Notes under the pieces: generated by a model | Database searches by the model: none | What the model saw: the letters and a program-made list of their open reading frames with translations, nothing else | Told to the model about the DNA's origin: nothing | Shown here: positions 46,001 through 56,695 of the stretch, piece after piece | Layout of the letters: each line of letters begins with the position of its first letter | Numbering within the stretch: the stretch's first letter is position 1 | From: Artemisia argyi | Taxonomy: Eukaryota > Streptophyta > Magnoliopsida > Asterales > Asteraceae | Assembly (NCBI GenBank): GCA_030686995.1 | Contig: CM060691.1 | Coordinates: forward strand, 64,903,853 to 64,967,852 | Reading direction: 5' to 3' | DNA length: 64,000 nucleotides | Program-made: the position numbers and the translations under genes

Positions 46001-46181
46001 GTAATTTGAACCTTTTCTTTTATCATTGAGAAAGCAAATCTTTCCACTATTGTATGATGATTTCCACTGTGCTTTAATTTCTCTGCATATAAGTTAGTAG
46101 AAAACCATACACACATATACAAACAATATTAGTACCTAAAAACTATCCTGCAACACTGAGAATGTATTAGACATCAAAGAT

Positions 46182-48211
46182 TTATGGATTTAGCATTCCA
46201 ATACCTGTTACCAAGTACTGAAACCTACCCACATCAAGCCCTTTTGTTAATAAATCAGCATAGTTGTCATCAGTATGAATTTTGACAACATTAACAAGCT
46301 TTTTTTCAAAACAATCTCTGATAAAACGATGTCTAATTTCAATATGTTTAGTTTTAGTGTGTTGCACATGATTTTTAATAATGCAGATGGTACTACTATT
46401 GTCTATATATATAATGGTGTTCATGAAATTGTACCCATAATCCAACAATTGATTCTGAAGCCATAAGATCTGAGCACAACAGCTAGCAGCAACTACATAT
46501 TCTGCTTCAGTGGTTTAAGTAGCCACCATTGTTTGTTTCTTGCACTGCCATGACACCAATCTACATCCAAGAAATTGACATCCTCTTGTAGTTGACCTTC
46601 TATCCAAACTTGCACCAGCATAGTCACTATCTGAGTATGTGATCAATTCCATAGGGGATTCTCTTGGATACAACAATCCTAGATTAGGATATGTCTTCAA
46701 ATACCTAAAAATCTTCTCTACTGCAGTCATATGTGATGTCTTTGGAGTTACTTGAAATCTTGCACAAGCACATACAGCAAACATAATGTCTGGTCATGAT
46801 GAAGTAAGATACATCAGAGAACCAATCATAGATTTGTAAGTATGCACATCAACATCAGCTCCACTAGCATTCTTCAACAATAGATGAGTAGTCTTATCAG
46901 CAGGGGTATTTGAAGGTTTTGCATCAGTAAATTTGAACTTTCTTATAATCTCAGTCACATATTTGTCTTGACTAATAAAGATGCCTTCTTTACTCTGTTG
47001 TACTTGCAGCCCCAAAAAGAATGTAAGTTCTCCCATAGAACTCATTTGAAATTCATCTTGCATCAGCTTTTCAAACTCTTTGCACATCTCTTGTTTAGTA
47101 GATCCAAAGATGATATCATCAACATATACTTGAACAAGTAGAATATCACCCTTGTCTTTCTTGATGAACAAAGTTTGATCAATCTTTCCTCTATGAAACC
47201 CATTATTCAACAAATAAGTAGCTAAGGTTTCATGCCACTTTCTTGGAGCCTGATGTAAGCCATAAAGAGCCTTAACAACTTTATACACTTTATTTGGGTG
47301 TTGAGGATCTTCAAAGCCTAAAGGTTGAGAGACATAGACCTCCTCATCAATTATTCCATATAGGAAGGTACTCTTAACATCCATTTGATAGACAGTAAAG
47401 CCCATAAAAGATGCATAGGCTAGAAACAATCTAATAGCCTCAATCCTTGCAACAGGAGCAAAAACTTCTTCATAGTCAATACCCTCCTCTTGAGTGTATC
47501 CTTGAGCAACCAATCTAGCTTTGTTCCTGAAAACAATACCTCTTTCATCTTTCTTGTTTCTGAAAACCCACTTAGTACCAATCACCTTCATAACTTCAGG
47601 TAAATCACAAAGAACCCAAACCTTTTGAAGTTTAAACCGCAACAACTCCTCTTGCATGGCTTCAACCCAGATAGATTCTTCTAAAGCCTTATAAACATTT
47701 TTAGGCTCCACTTGTGATAGAAAACAGAAAAACAAACATTCATTCTTGTTCCTATGCTTCTTGGACTCATAAACTTCACTAATGAACCCATGAACATCAT
47801 CTTTCTTTGTCTGTCTTCTAGTCTTTACACCTGATTGTAACTCACCAATAACATTTTCAAGTTGATGCACTTTGTGAACTGAAGTCTGTGATGTGCTAGG
47901 AATATCATATGTTGTTAGCATGTTTGAGATCTCAACATCATCACCGGGTGATTCCTGAGATGAGCTTCACGCATTTGGACCATTTGTGGAAACTTCTGTT
48001 GTAGCAGTGGGAATTGAGTTACCACTGCTAGCAGGAATTTCTTTATTCAGTACATCAAAATTCACAGCCTTTGCATCACTTTCTTTTTCAGAATCTTTTG
48101 AAGGTTGAGAGTTTTCATTATTGTCAACAAAGTCCCAAAGTGGCATAACAATTTGATCTTTATCATCTTCATCATCTTTGCAAGATTCATTTTCATCAAT
48201 GAATTCTTCTG
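46182..48211 (-). pseudogene. A pol: reverse transcriptase and RNase H (after integrase)
   Basis: The copia-type RT is in 47921-46794: [43 protein letters not shown] (quoted in part), [24 protein letters not shown], and the catalytic YVDDIIFGS. RNase H follows ([43 protein letters not shown]). It ends GIGMLNP like B. Stops: TGA at 47969-47967 in the linker, TGA at 46796-46794, TAA at 46517-46515. The integrase-RT linker at 48211 is where B is inserted. The function was cDNA synthesis. It is dead as written but only lightly degraded. Confidence 0.9.
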
Positions 48212-48698
48212 TGTTGGGAATTCTGTTAAGTAAGAATTCTGCTGACTGTTTCTGCTGAAGGTTACTGCTAAAGAGTTGGTTCCTGCTGAAGCAGTGTATC
48301 TACTGAAGACTAGTTTCAGCATTATTAGTTTCTGCGGATATAGTATTTCCGTATTTTATGTATTATAGTTTGGATATGCATGAGTTTATTTAGGAAGTGA
48401 TAATGCATATCTTTTAGAAGTTTTAGATTATACGTTTCTTGGAAAACGGTTTAGGGTTCCTTGTGTATAAAAGGAACACACAATTATGTATTGAAGAACG
48501 GTTTTTTTTAGAAAATACTCTTATTATTATAAAAAGATCCATAGAGGATCAAGAGTTCTTAGTATCACACTTGTGTTTTGTTTCTGCTTTAAAAATACAA
48601 GTTGCAGAGATTGTCTATTAGTGTGTTATTGATTACAGTAACATAGCTAACGATTCTAGAGTGCTCAAGAAGATCTATCAAGGTCTAATAGCTCAACA
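48212..48698 (+). repeat. 5' LTR of B
   Basis: TGTTGGGAATTC to AATAGCTCAACA, with TATAAAAG at 48466-48473. The first 90 bp hold four CTGCTGA/CTACTGA words. Confidence 0.97.
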
Positions 48699-48715
48699 AG
48701 TGGTATCAGAGCCTC
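48699..48715 (+). other. Primer binding site of B (initiator tRNA-Met)
   Basis: AGTGGTATCAGAGCCTC directly follows the LTR. TGGTATCAGAGC is the standard copia primer site. Confidence 0.95.
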
Positions 48716-48782
48716 GAGAGAGTCTCTGTCATACTAAGAAACACAAATCTGACACCTTAAGAATCCAAACAAATCAACAAAC

Positions 48783-51485
48783 ATGCCTGGATCTGATGAT
48801 GACGTTGATACAACCCAAAACCTTAACACCACTTCTCTTCAACAACTCAACCTCTCCAACAGTAATGCTAAGTTTCCATACTTGAAGAATGCTGAAGAAT
48901 ATCATCTGTGGTCCATGAAGATGCAGAACTAGATCACAAACATAGATTGGAATCTGTGGGAGATTGTTAAAAAGGGGAATAGCCTGAAGAAGCATGTTAA
49001 AGATGCTGATGGGGTTGTTACAATTCTAGGCCCCAAAACTGCTGAAGAGATTCTGGCTGTGCAGAGGGATAGTAAAGTAAGAACAATTCTGCTCCAAGCT
49101 ATACCAGATGACCACATGGGTGACTTCCACTTCATGGAAGATGCCAAGGACATTTGGATGGCAATAAAGGCTAGATTTGGTGGGAATGAGGAATCAAGGA
49201 GGTTGTAGAAGTCAATGCTCAAGCAGTAGTTCCAAGAGTTTCAGATATCTGAAGAAGAGGGAATTCATAAAGGCAATGACAGGTTTCATCGGATCTTAAG
49301 TCAACTTAATCAGCTGAAGGCTAGACCTGATAACGAGGACTGCAATGCTAAGTTTCTGAGATCTTTTCCGCCATCTTGGATGCAAGTCTGTATTGCACTC
49401 AAGACCAAGGGTGGGTTAGACATGATGTCCTTTGATGACCTCTACAACAGGCTTAAATCACTTGAGCATGATGTTAGAAGTCCTATTCGTCTATCCACTC
49501 ATTCTACATTTGTTGGCGCCTCTACAAAACCTGTGCATCAAGCCTCAAGCTCTTATACATCAGGAGCATCTTCTCAAACCCATACTCAATCTGCTCCTAA
49601 ATCAAAATCCAGTAGTGTGTTGGATGATATTGTTCATTCATTTGTGGCTGAATATGAACATCAGCAGTTTCTTGCTTATGAGGATTTTGAACAGGTGGAT
49701 CCATTGGAGATGGAGGAGATGCACTTAAAATGGCAGCTTGCAATGATCTCCATGAAAATTAAGAGGTTTGAAGCCAAGTCTGGAAGGAAGTTTGGTTTTA
49801 ATGGAAGAGAGGCAGCAAGGTTTGATAGAAGGAAGGTTAAATGCTACACTTGTGGTCAAGTGGGACATTTTTCAAGAGAATGCAAGGAGAGAAAGCCTGG
49901 AGATGAAGTTAGATATGGCTCCTATCCAGTGGAAGCAGGGACTACCAAGGCTGCACCTTCAAAGGCTATGGTGACTCTGGGTCACCAAATTGATTGGGCT
50001 GAACATGAACCTGGTGGAGGGAAGCTTCTACTTCTTCACAAGTGAATCTGCTGCATACTCACCTTCAGAGGACAAGAAGGAGCAAGTCTCCTTGATGGGA
50101 ATTTCTCAGGTACACAATTATGTGTTTGGATGTAGTGTAAGATACAATGAGCTTAAACAAGAATTTGATGAATTGAAACCAAAGTACAATGAGTGTTATG
50201 TTGAAGTAGAGTCCTATAAAATGGCTTTAAAAACTGTAGAGAAACAAAAGTCTGGTTTCAAAAGAATCAAGTTAAGTATGATGAAAAAATAAGACTTCTA
50301 GAAAGTGATTTAGAAGTTGCTAAGATAGACTTAAAACGTACTGAAAAAGAGAAGTCTGATCTAGAAAAGGAAAAACAAGAATTACAAGCTAAGTTAGACA
50401 AAGAAATAGCTAGAAATAAACAATGGTTAATATCAGGTGATAATCTAGCTCGAGAACTTTATGGTAGTCAGGCTGTGAACTCTAAAATAGGTTTGGGATT
50501 TCAAAAATATGTTGGTTTAGAAGCTAAGAATGACCTAGGTAAATCAACACCAGCAGGTTTAGCTAACTTTGTCAAAGAAGGTAACTTACATGTTGTCCCT
50601 GGACCTATAAGAGGGGAACATATGCCAATTGACCTATCCATACCTAGTGACTTTGATGGATCACACCATCTCTATGGCAAAAACTCAACTGACTTGCCAG
50701 ACCCTATTATTAAATCTACTGACTTTGTCTCTTGTTGTGACAGTGACAAGTCTTCTGATGAAGGGTCTACCTCATTTGCCAGCTGTGATTCAAGTGAGAA
50801 GTCTGACCTGCCCAAGACCACTCCCAAGACCACTTCCAAGACCATACCAAAGACATCACCCAAGTCTTCCCACAAGCCTTCTAGAGTTGCTGCTGATATC
50901 AAGACAGTTTCTACTGAAGACTTGTTTTTAAATTCTTTGCAAAATAATACTTTTGGTTATGTTAAAAACAATTCTGTTTATCATGGTGGTTTGAATACTT
51001 TTTCATGTTATGGAACTTCCTTTGGTTTGAATAAATCTTCTAAGAAGAAGAAATGTTTTGTGTGTGGAAGTAAATCTCATTTGATTAAGGATTGTACATT
51101 TCATGAGCAAAGAATGGGTGAATGTATTAGTCAAAGGAAACCTAGGCAAATGTGGAAGAATGTTAGTGAAATACCCCCTTATGTTCCATATCAGCAGAAA
51201 TCCAATTCTGCTGAACCTCATTCTTCATGGAGAAGAACCAGTACTAGACCATATGTTCGACCCACTAGTTCTTTCTTTTCTAATGGTTATTGGCCTAATC
51301 ACTTTGACTCAATGTATTATGGTGGTGGGTATTGGAATACTGCTGTAAAGCCCTCAGCAGGTTGTTCTTGGACAAAGAAGGGACCTAATATGCATTTCAG
51401 GCCCAAGAACAATGGTGGATCTAAAACATCTACATGGCCTATTACTAATGATCCACAAGGCAGGCTCAAGTCAGCAATGACTTGA
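48783..51485 (+). pseudogene. B gag
   Basis: ATG at 48783 and a 901-codon frame to TGA at 51485. The copia-type gag core (FPYLKNAEEYHLWSMKMQ, ILLQAIPDDHM, FMEDAKDIWMAIKARFGG, LSQLNQLKARPD) has TAG at 48930, 49206 and 49227. The first zinc knuckle is CYTCGQVGHFSREC (49842-49883), and the second CFVCGSKSHLIKDC (51054-51095). Between them lies a long coiled coil (about 50130-50450: KRTEKEKSDLEKEKQELQAK). The frame slips near 50020 and returns near 50275, a compensating pair. Three TAG stops fit CHG-context deamination. The role would be capsid and RNA packaging; two knuckles and a coil are more than a minimal copia gag. Confidence 0.85.
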
Positions 51486-51531
51486 GTCTCCAATGTGTAC
51501 TAAAATTTGTATATTTTTGTTTTTGTTGTAG
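51486..51531 (+). other. gag-pol junction with splice-acceptor-like sequence
   Basis: Stops in the gag frame, then TTTTTGTTTTTGTTGTAG ending at 51531. The pol frame (+1 relative to gag) opens at the very next base. A has TTTATTTTATGTGCAG at the same place. Confidence 0.45.
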
Positions 51532-54500
51532 GATCATCCTTTGAAAAGTACTGAAGTAGGTATTGTTGATAGTAGCTGTTCTAGAAGTATGTCAGGGAAC
51601 AAGGACAAGATGCATGACTTTGTGCCAATAGAAGGAGGAGGTACTGTGACTTTTGGTGGTGGAGATGGCAAAATTATAGGGAAAGGAACTATTAAGACAC
51701 CCTTGTTAGATTTTGAAAATGTTTATTATGTGAAGGAACTGGAGCATTTTAATCTATTCTCTGTATCACAAATTTGTGACACTAAGAATAAGGTTTTCTT
51801 CTCTGAAGATGAGTGTCTTGTACTCTCCAAGGACTTCAAACTTCCAGAAGACACAACTGTTTTGCTGAGAGTTCCTAGAACCTTCAACTTGTACACATTC
51901 AATCTGAATGATGTCAAGCCAGAAGGAGATCTAACATGTTTGGTGGCAAAAGCTTCCCAGGATGAATCTACCAAGTGGCATAGGAGAATGGCTCATGTAA
52001 ATTACAAGACTATCAATAAGTTGTCTAAACTTGGTCTTGTTCAGGGCCTACCTTCTAAACTCTTCACCAATGAACACAATTGTATTGCTTGAAACAAGGG
52101 AAAGCAACACAGAGCCTCTAACAAAGCCATCAAAGCTGTGAGCACCATTTCAGAACCTCTTTAGTTGCTGCACATGGATCTCTTTGGTCCAACTCCTATC
52201 AGAAGTATTGATCACAAGTACTTCTGCCTGGTTATCATAGATGATTTTAGCAGGTTTTGCTGGGTATTCTTTCTAAAAACTAAAGATGAAACAACTCCTA
52301 TTTTGAAAGAATTCATCATTTTAATTGAAAACCAGCTTAATAAAAAGGTTAAAGGAATTAGGTGTGACAATAGGACAGAATTCAAAAATGTTGTTTTCAT
52401 AGAATTCTGTAAGTCTAAGGGGATTAGAAGGGACTATAGTACTCCAAGAACCCCGCAACAAAATGGGGTTGCTGAAAGGAAAAATAGAACCCTCATTGAG
52501 GCAGCAAGATCAATGCTTGCAGACTCCAAATTACCCACAATGTATTGGACTGAAGCAGTAAATACTGCTTGTTATGTCTTAAACAGGGTATCCATCACTA
52601 TACATCATGTCAAGACACCTTATGAACTTCGCACTGGGAAAGTTCTAGACATACATTACCTTAAACCTTTTGGATGCAAAGTGACCATTTTAAACACTGC
52701 TGATATACTGGGTAAGTTTGATGAGAAAGCTGATGAGGGGTACATTGTGGGTTATTAAGCTCATAGCAAGGCCTATAGGGTTTATAATCTGAATGCCAAA
52801 AGGATAGAAGAGACCCTTAATCTAAGATTTCTTGAAGATTAGCCTAATACTCAGGGACAAGGCCATTCTTTGTATTTTGACCTAGATTATTTGACTGACT
52901 ATTTGGGTTATTCTAAACATGCTTTTAATCCAAATGCAGGTACTAAAGATCCACATTCTAATCTTGCAGGTTCCATGGATGCTGACTCAGACTATGAATC
53001 TAAGCCAGATGAACATACCATTGTTGTACCATCTTTTCCACCTAACCATTTTGTAGGTAATCATTCTGCTGCTGAACAAGAGGATGAGTCACATTATGCA
53101 GAGGATCTTGCAAGACTGAAGAAGCAAGAACATGCTGCTACTCAGGAAGCTCAGAAACTCAATGACAAGGTTACACAAGAGACTGAAGCAATCCTACATC
53201 AATCAGCCCAAGCAGTCAGTGGAAACAAGGATACTGCTGACGATTCTACTAAAGGCACACCTATTACCACTGATAAGGTCAAAGATGCTGATGATGCACA
53301 CTCTCCCATTTCTACTGAAGTCTCTGCAGACTTTGAGAAGCCTTCACAAGATTTCCAAGTCCTTCTGATCTTGGGAATTATCAGCCAAAGCCTGGCCTAT
53401 TTCACTCAGCTTCTTATGATACTGAGTTTGGGCCTACAGTCAACAACCTTGATGCCACAATTGATGTTCAACCTACTGCAACTAAAAGGATTCATAATGC
53501 TCATCCCCTATCAAAGATTATTAGAAATCCTAAAGATCCTGTTCGAACTAGAAGCACTATAAAGAATACAAAATATGGTGAAGTTGCTTTCCTCTCTTAT
53601 GTTTATAATCAAAAGAGGAACAATCACACAGACTTCAAACATTGTCTGTTTACATGCTTTCTCTCTCAAATAGAGCCAACTAGTGTTCCTCAAGCACTGG
53701 CAGATTCAAGTTGGCTTGAAGTAATGCAAGAAGAGATGCTGCAATTTAAGAATCAGCAGGTTTGGATTTTGGTTCCTCTTCCTGATGGTAAATATGCCAT
53801 TGGGACAAAATGGATTTTGAAGAATAAAAGAGATGCCAGGGGGATTGTGGTGAAGAACAAAGCTAGACTGGTGGCTCAAGGGTTTAGACAAGAGGAAGAC
53901 ATTGACTATGATGAAGTCTTTGCACCAGTGGCCAGAGTTGAAGCTATACGGATATTTTTGGCCTATGCCTCTTATATGGGCTTTATGGTTTATCAGATGG
54001 ATGTTAAAGGTGCTTTCTTATATGGCGAGATTGAAGAGGAGGTTTATGTAACTCAACCCAAGGGATTTGAAGACCCTGATCATCCTGAGTATGTGTACAA
54101 GGTTGTCAAAGCTCTCTATGGACTTCATCAAGCTCCCAGAGCTTGGTATGCTAGACTTTCCACATTTCTGCTAAAGCATGGCTACAGAAGGGGTGCCATT
54201 GACAAGACTCTATTCCTCAAGAAAGATTCCAGGGATATTATTCTTGTGCAGGTGTATGTGGATGATATTATCTTTGGTTCTACCAAAGAAGCATGGTGTA
54301 GAGAGTTTGAGAATCTGATGAAGGGAGAATTTCAAATGAGTGCCATGGGAGAACTCACTTTCTTTTTGGGTTTACAGGTTCAGCAGAAACCTGATGGTAT
54401 TTTCATACATCAGGAGAAATATGTAAAAGATATATTGTCCAAGTTTGCTATGGAGAATGTCAGGACTGCCACTACTCCCTATGAGGCTCCCAAACCAAAG

Positions 54501-55196
54501 AACAATCTCGATCCTCATCTCCCTGTGAATGTTCATTTATACAGGTCAATGATTGGTTCTTTGATGTATTTGACTGCCTCTAGACCTGATATTACATTTG
54601 CTGTGAGTGCATGTTCAAGGCACCAAGTCACTCCACTTACCTCTCACTTAAATGCTGTCAAAAAGATTTTTAAGTACCTAAAAGGCCAACCCAAATTAAG
54701 TCTTTGGTATCCTAAAGAATCTCCCTTTCAGCTAGCAGCTTATAGTGATAGTGACTATGCTGGTGCAAATTTGGATAGAAGATCCACAACTGGAGGTTGC
54801 GAATTTCTTGGAAGAAGACTGATTTCTTGGCAATGCAAGAAACAGACCATTGTTGCTACCTCTACTACTGAAGTAGAGTATGTTGCTACTGCCAATTGTT
54901 ATGGACACGTTCTATGGATTCAGAATCAATTACTGGATTATGGGTATAACTTTATGAATACTACCATTTTCATTGACAATCAAAGTACCATATGTATTGT
55001 TAAAAATCCAGTTTTTCATAATATAACCAAACATATTGAAATCAGGCACCACTTTATAAGGGATGCTTGTGAGAAACATTTGGTTAAAGTGGTAAAAATT
55101 CACACAGATGAGAATGTGGCAGATTTGTTAACGAAAGCATTTGATGGACCAAGGTTTCAATATTTAGTGGTCCATATTGGAATGCTTAACCCTTAA
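51532..55196 (+). pseudogene. B pol: protease, integrase, RT, RNase H
   Basis: Protease motif DSSCSRSMSG at 51568 (A has DSGCSRYMTG; Gly to Ser suggests loss of activity). Integrase zinc region HRRMAHVNYKTIN with one Cys lost at a TGA (52090). Integrase core has DLFGPTPIRS, IIDDFSRFCW, CDNRTEF and QQNGVAERKNRT. Stops at 52162, 52756 and 52840, and a one-base deletion near 53361. From 53724 to 55196 RT and RNase H are open for 490 codons with [62 protein letters not shown] and DLLTKAF, ending IGMLNP. Domain order is Ty1/copia. Confidence 0.92.
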
Positions 55197-55204
55197 CTGC
55201 AAAG

Positions 55205-55257
55205 TTTAAGGGGAGGCATAAGCCTCAGGGGAGGCATATGCCTCAGGGGAGGATTAT
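55205..55257 (+). repeat. Three internal polypurine-tract copies after B pol
   Basis: AAGGGGAGGC (55207-), CAGGGGAGGC (55226-) and CAGGGGAGGAT (55245-) in about 19-bp spacing, separated by short palindromes ATAAGCCT / CATATGCCT. The last equals the true tract of B at 60963-60975. Confidence 0.8.
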
Positions 55258-55799
55258 GAGTGTAAACTTTGTAGATTTGTATAATTTGTATAATTTTTGA
55301 GTTTTGTATAATTTGTATAATTTTTTTGTTTTAACACTAACCCACTAATATTTTTGCAAATTGTTTGGAGTATTTGCATGTTTTATGTCTGTTTTGCAGA
55401 TGTTCTGAGATTATAAGTTGTATGTTAAATTCACCAAGAGCTGAAGTCAAAGGAATGTGGTCAAAAGTGCTGAACATGGTTTCTACTGATTAGTTGTTTA
55501 TGCTGAAGGTCTTACACAGTTGATTAAGAAAGAAGATCTTTTCATTCATTTAAAGAAACAAGTTACAGCTTACATTCTAAGTTCTAACTGGATTACAATG
55601 ACCATTCCTAAACATTTGTCTAATTGAGTACTACTAGCTTCGATCACTTATTACAAAATACTCGAGGCTATGACAAGTACAATGATGAAGCTGAAGATGA
55701 AAATGGAAAAAGAAGAGAAGGAAGACTGTGAAGATGCTCAAGTACCAAAGTCAAGAAAATACTCAAGAACTTTGGTCCATGGCAACATTCCTCAATCAT
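55258..55799 (+). other. Post-pol spacer of B
   Basis: Repeated TTTGTATAATTTGTATAATTT (55271-55325) and CTGCTGAAG-type words (55480-55512). It contains the presumed 3' end of the antisense gene (minus-strand AAATGAATGAAAAG near 55553-55540). No sense gene. Confidence 0.6.
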
Positions 55800-56249
55800 C
55801 TACTTCTGCTTCTCCTTTCCCTTACGTATGATCTCTGCCTTCTTGCTTTGTCCAATATGTTCTTGATGAGGAAGACCAGGTCCTGGAGCAGGAAGATCCA
55901 ACACCAAATTTTGTGATGTAGGAAGAGATGGATCCCTCTTACTTGATCTTGGTTGGGATCTCTCTGGTGTGGAAGGAGGAAGAAAGGTTGGATCTTCATT
56001 TTCTTCCTCTGAGGAGTCATCATCAGAGGTATAGATGAAGGGAGAGACAAGCTCTCTCTCAGCAGGAATGGGTACATGGCTTCGTTCACCCTTCCTATAA
56101 GTATTCCATTGTCTTTCTTGTGCATCCCATCGTTTCTCCAGCTCTCTCTCATAATCGGAATCATTAAGATCCCATGGATAGGGTGGTAAATCTTCTTCTG
56201 ATGATGGAGAAGAGGAATTTTGATCTGAGGTTTCTGGGTTTTATGACAT
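55800..56249 (-). pseudogene. Antisense ORF of B (149 codons, stop at codon 3)
   Basis: ATG at 56249 on the minus strand, TAA at codon 3, then open for 146 codons to TAG at 55802-55800. The single stop is a CAA-type site. The protein is acidic and Ser/Pro-rich, with PPYPWDLNDSDYERELEKRW near the N-terminus, IYTSDDDSSEEENED in the middle and a basic end (KAEIIRKGKEKQK). Position, polarity, the upstream block and the SDDSS/DDDSS segment parallel 45436-45828 of A. Overall sequence similarity is weak by eye, so homology rests mainly on synteny and the shared upstream block. Function unknown. Confidence 0.5.
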
Positions 56250-56344
56250 GGTTTTGGTGGAGAATTGGGTTTAATTCAGAAATTAGGGTTTGAAAGATAA
56301 TTTAGGGTAAATTGGTGACTGAGATGTGATTTGAGGGTGATTAA

Positions 56345-56377
56345 ATAAGCAAAGTTTAGGCGTTACGATAATTAATG
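56345..56377 (-). promoter_or_regulatory. Conserved upstream block of the antisense gene in B
   Basis: On the minus strand CATTAATTATC, 11 nt, ACTTTGCTTAT, matching A at 45331-45363 in both words and spacing. The second word runs on into TTAA, a weak TATA-like element. Confidence 0.65.
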
Positions 56378-56695
56378 CGAGTTGGGTGGTACAGTAAAAC
56401 CAAGATATTGACCGAAGATATTTTTACTTTTGGTTGGTTTCTGCTGATGTTGACCATTCTTCAGCAGATTTGACTTTCATTTCTGCTGAAGGGTAAAGTT
56501 TCAAATTGGAAGTTTTTGAATTACACGTCAGAATCGGTCTATAATTAGTTCCGATAATTTTGACCACGATTGGGGAACTTCCAAATTTAACCCACTTTGC
56601 ATATATCTTCCTAAACAACATTATTCGCTTATCACTCCACTTAAAACCCATTATTCTCTGTGTAATTCATAACCGTCTCACGCAAGTTCATTCAA
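56378..56695 (+). other. Leader region of B post-pol ORF
   Basis: No gene. It holds three CTGCTGA/TCAGCAGA words (56437-56490), the family word of B, and could include a promoter for the downstream ORF. The two genes flanking it (antisense at 55800-56249 and post-pol ORF at 56696) are divergent. Confidence 0.5.

Larger units (their letters stand above)
44507..46181 (-). other. Post-pol spacer of A with hairpin units and antisense gene
   Basis: Contains three perfect GCAGTGGTAA words (44791, 44812, 44843), two tandem hairpin units (44882-44900 and 44996-45014) within about 115-bp repeats, and the antisense gene (45331-46000). No sense-strand gene is present. Confidence 0.8.
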
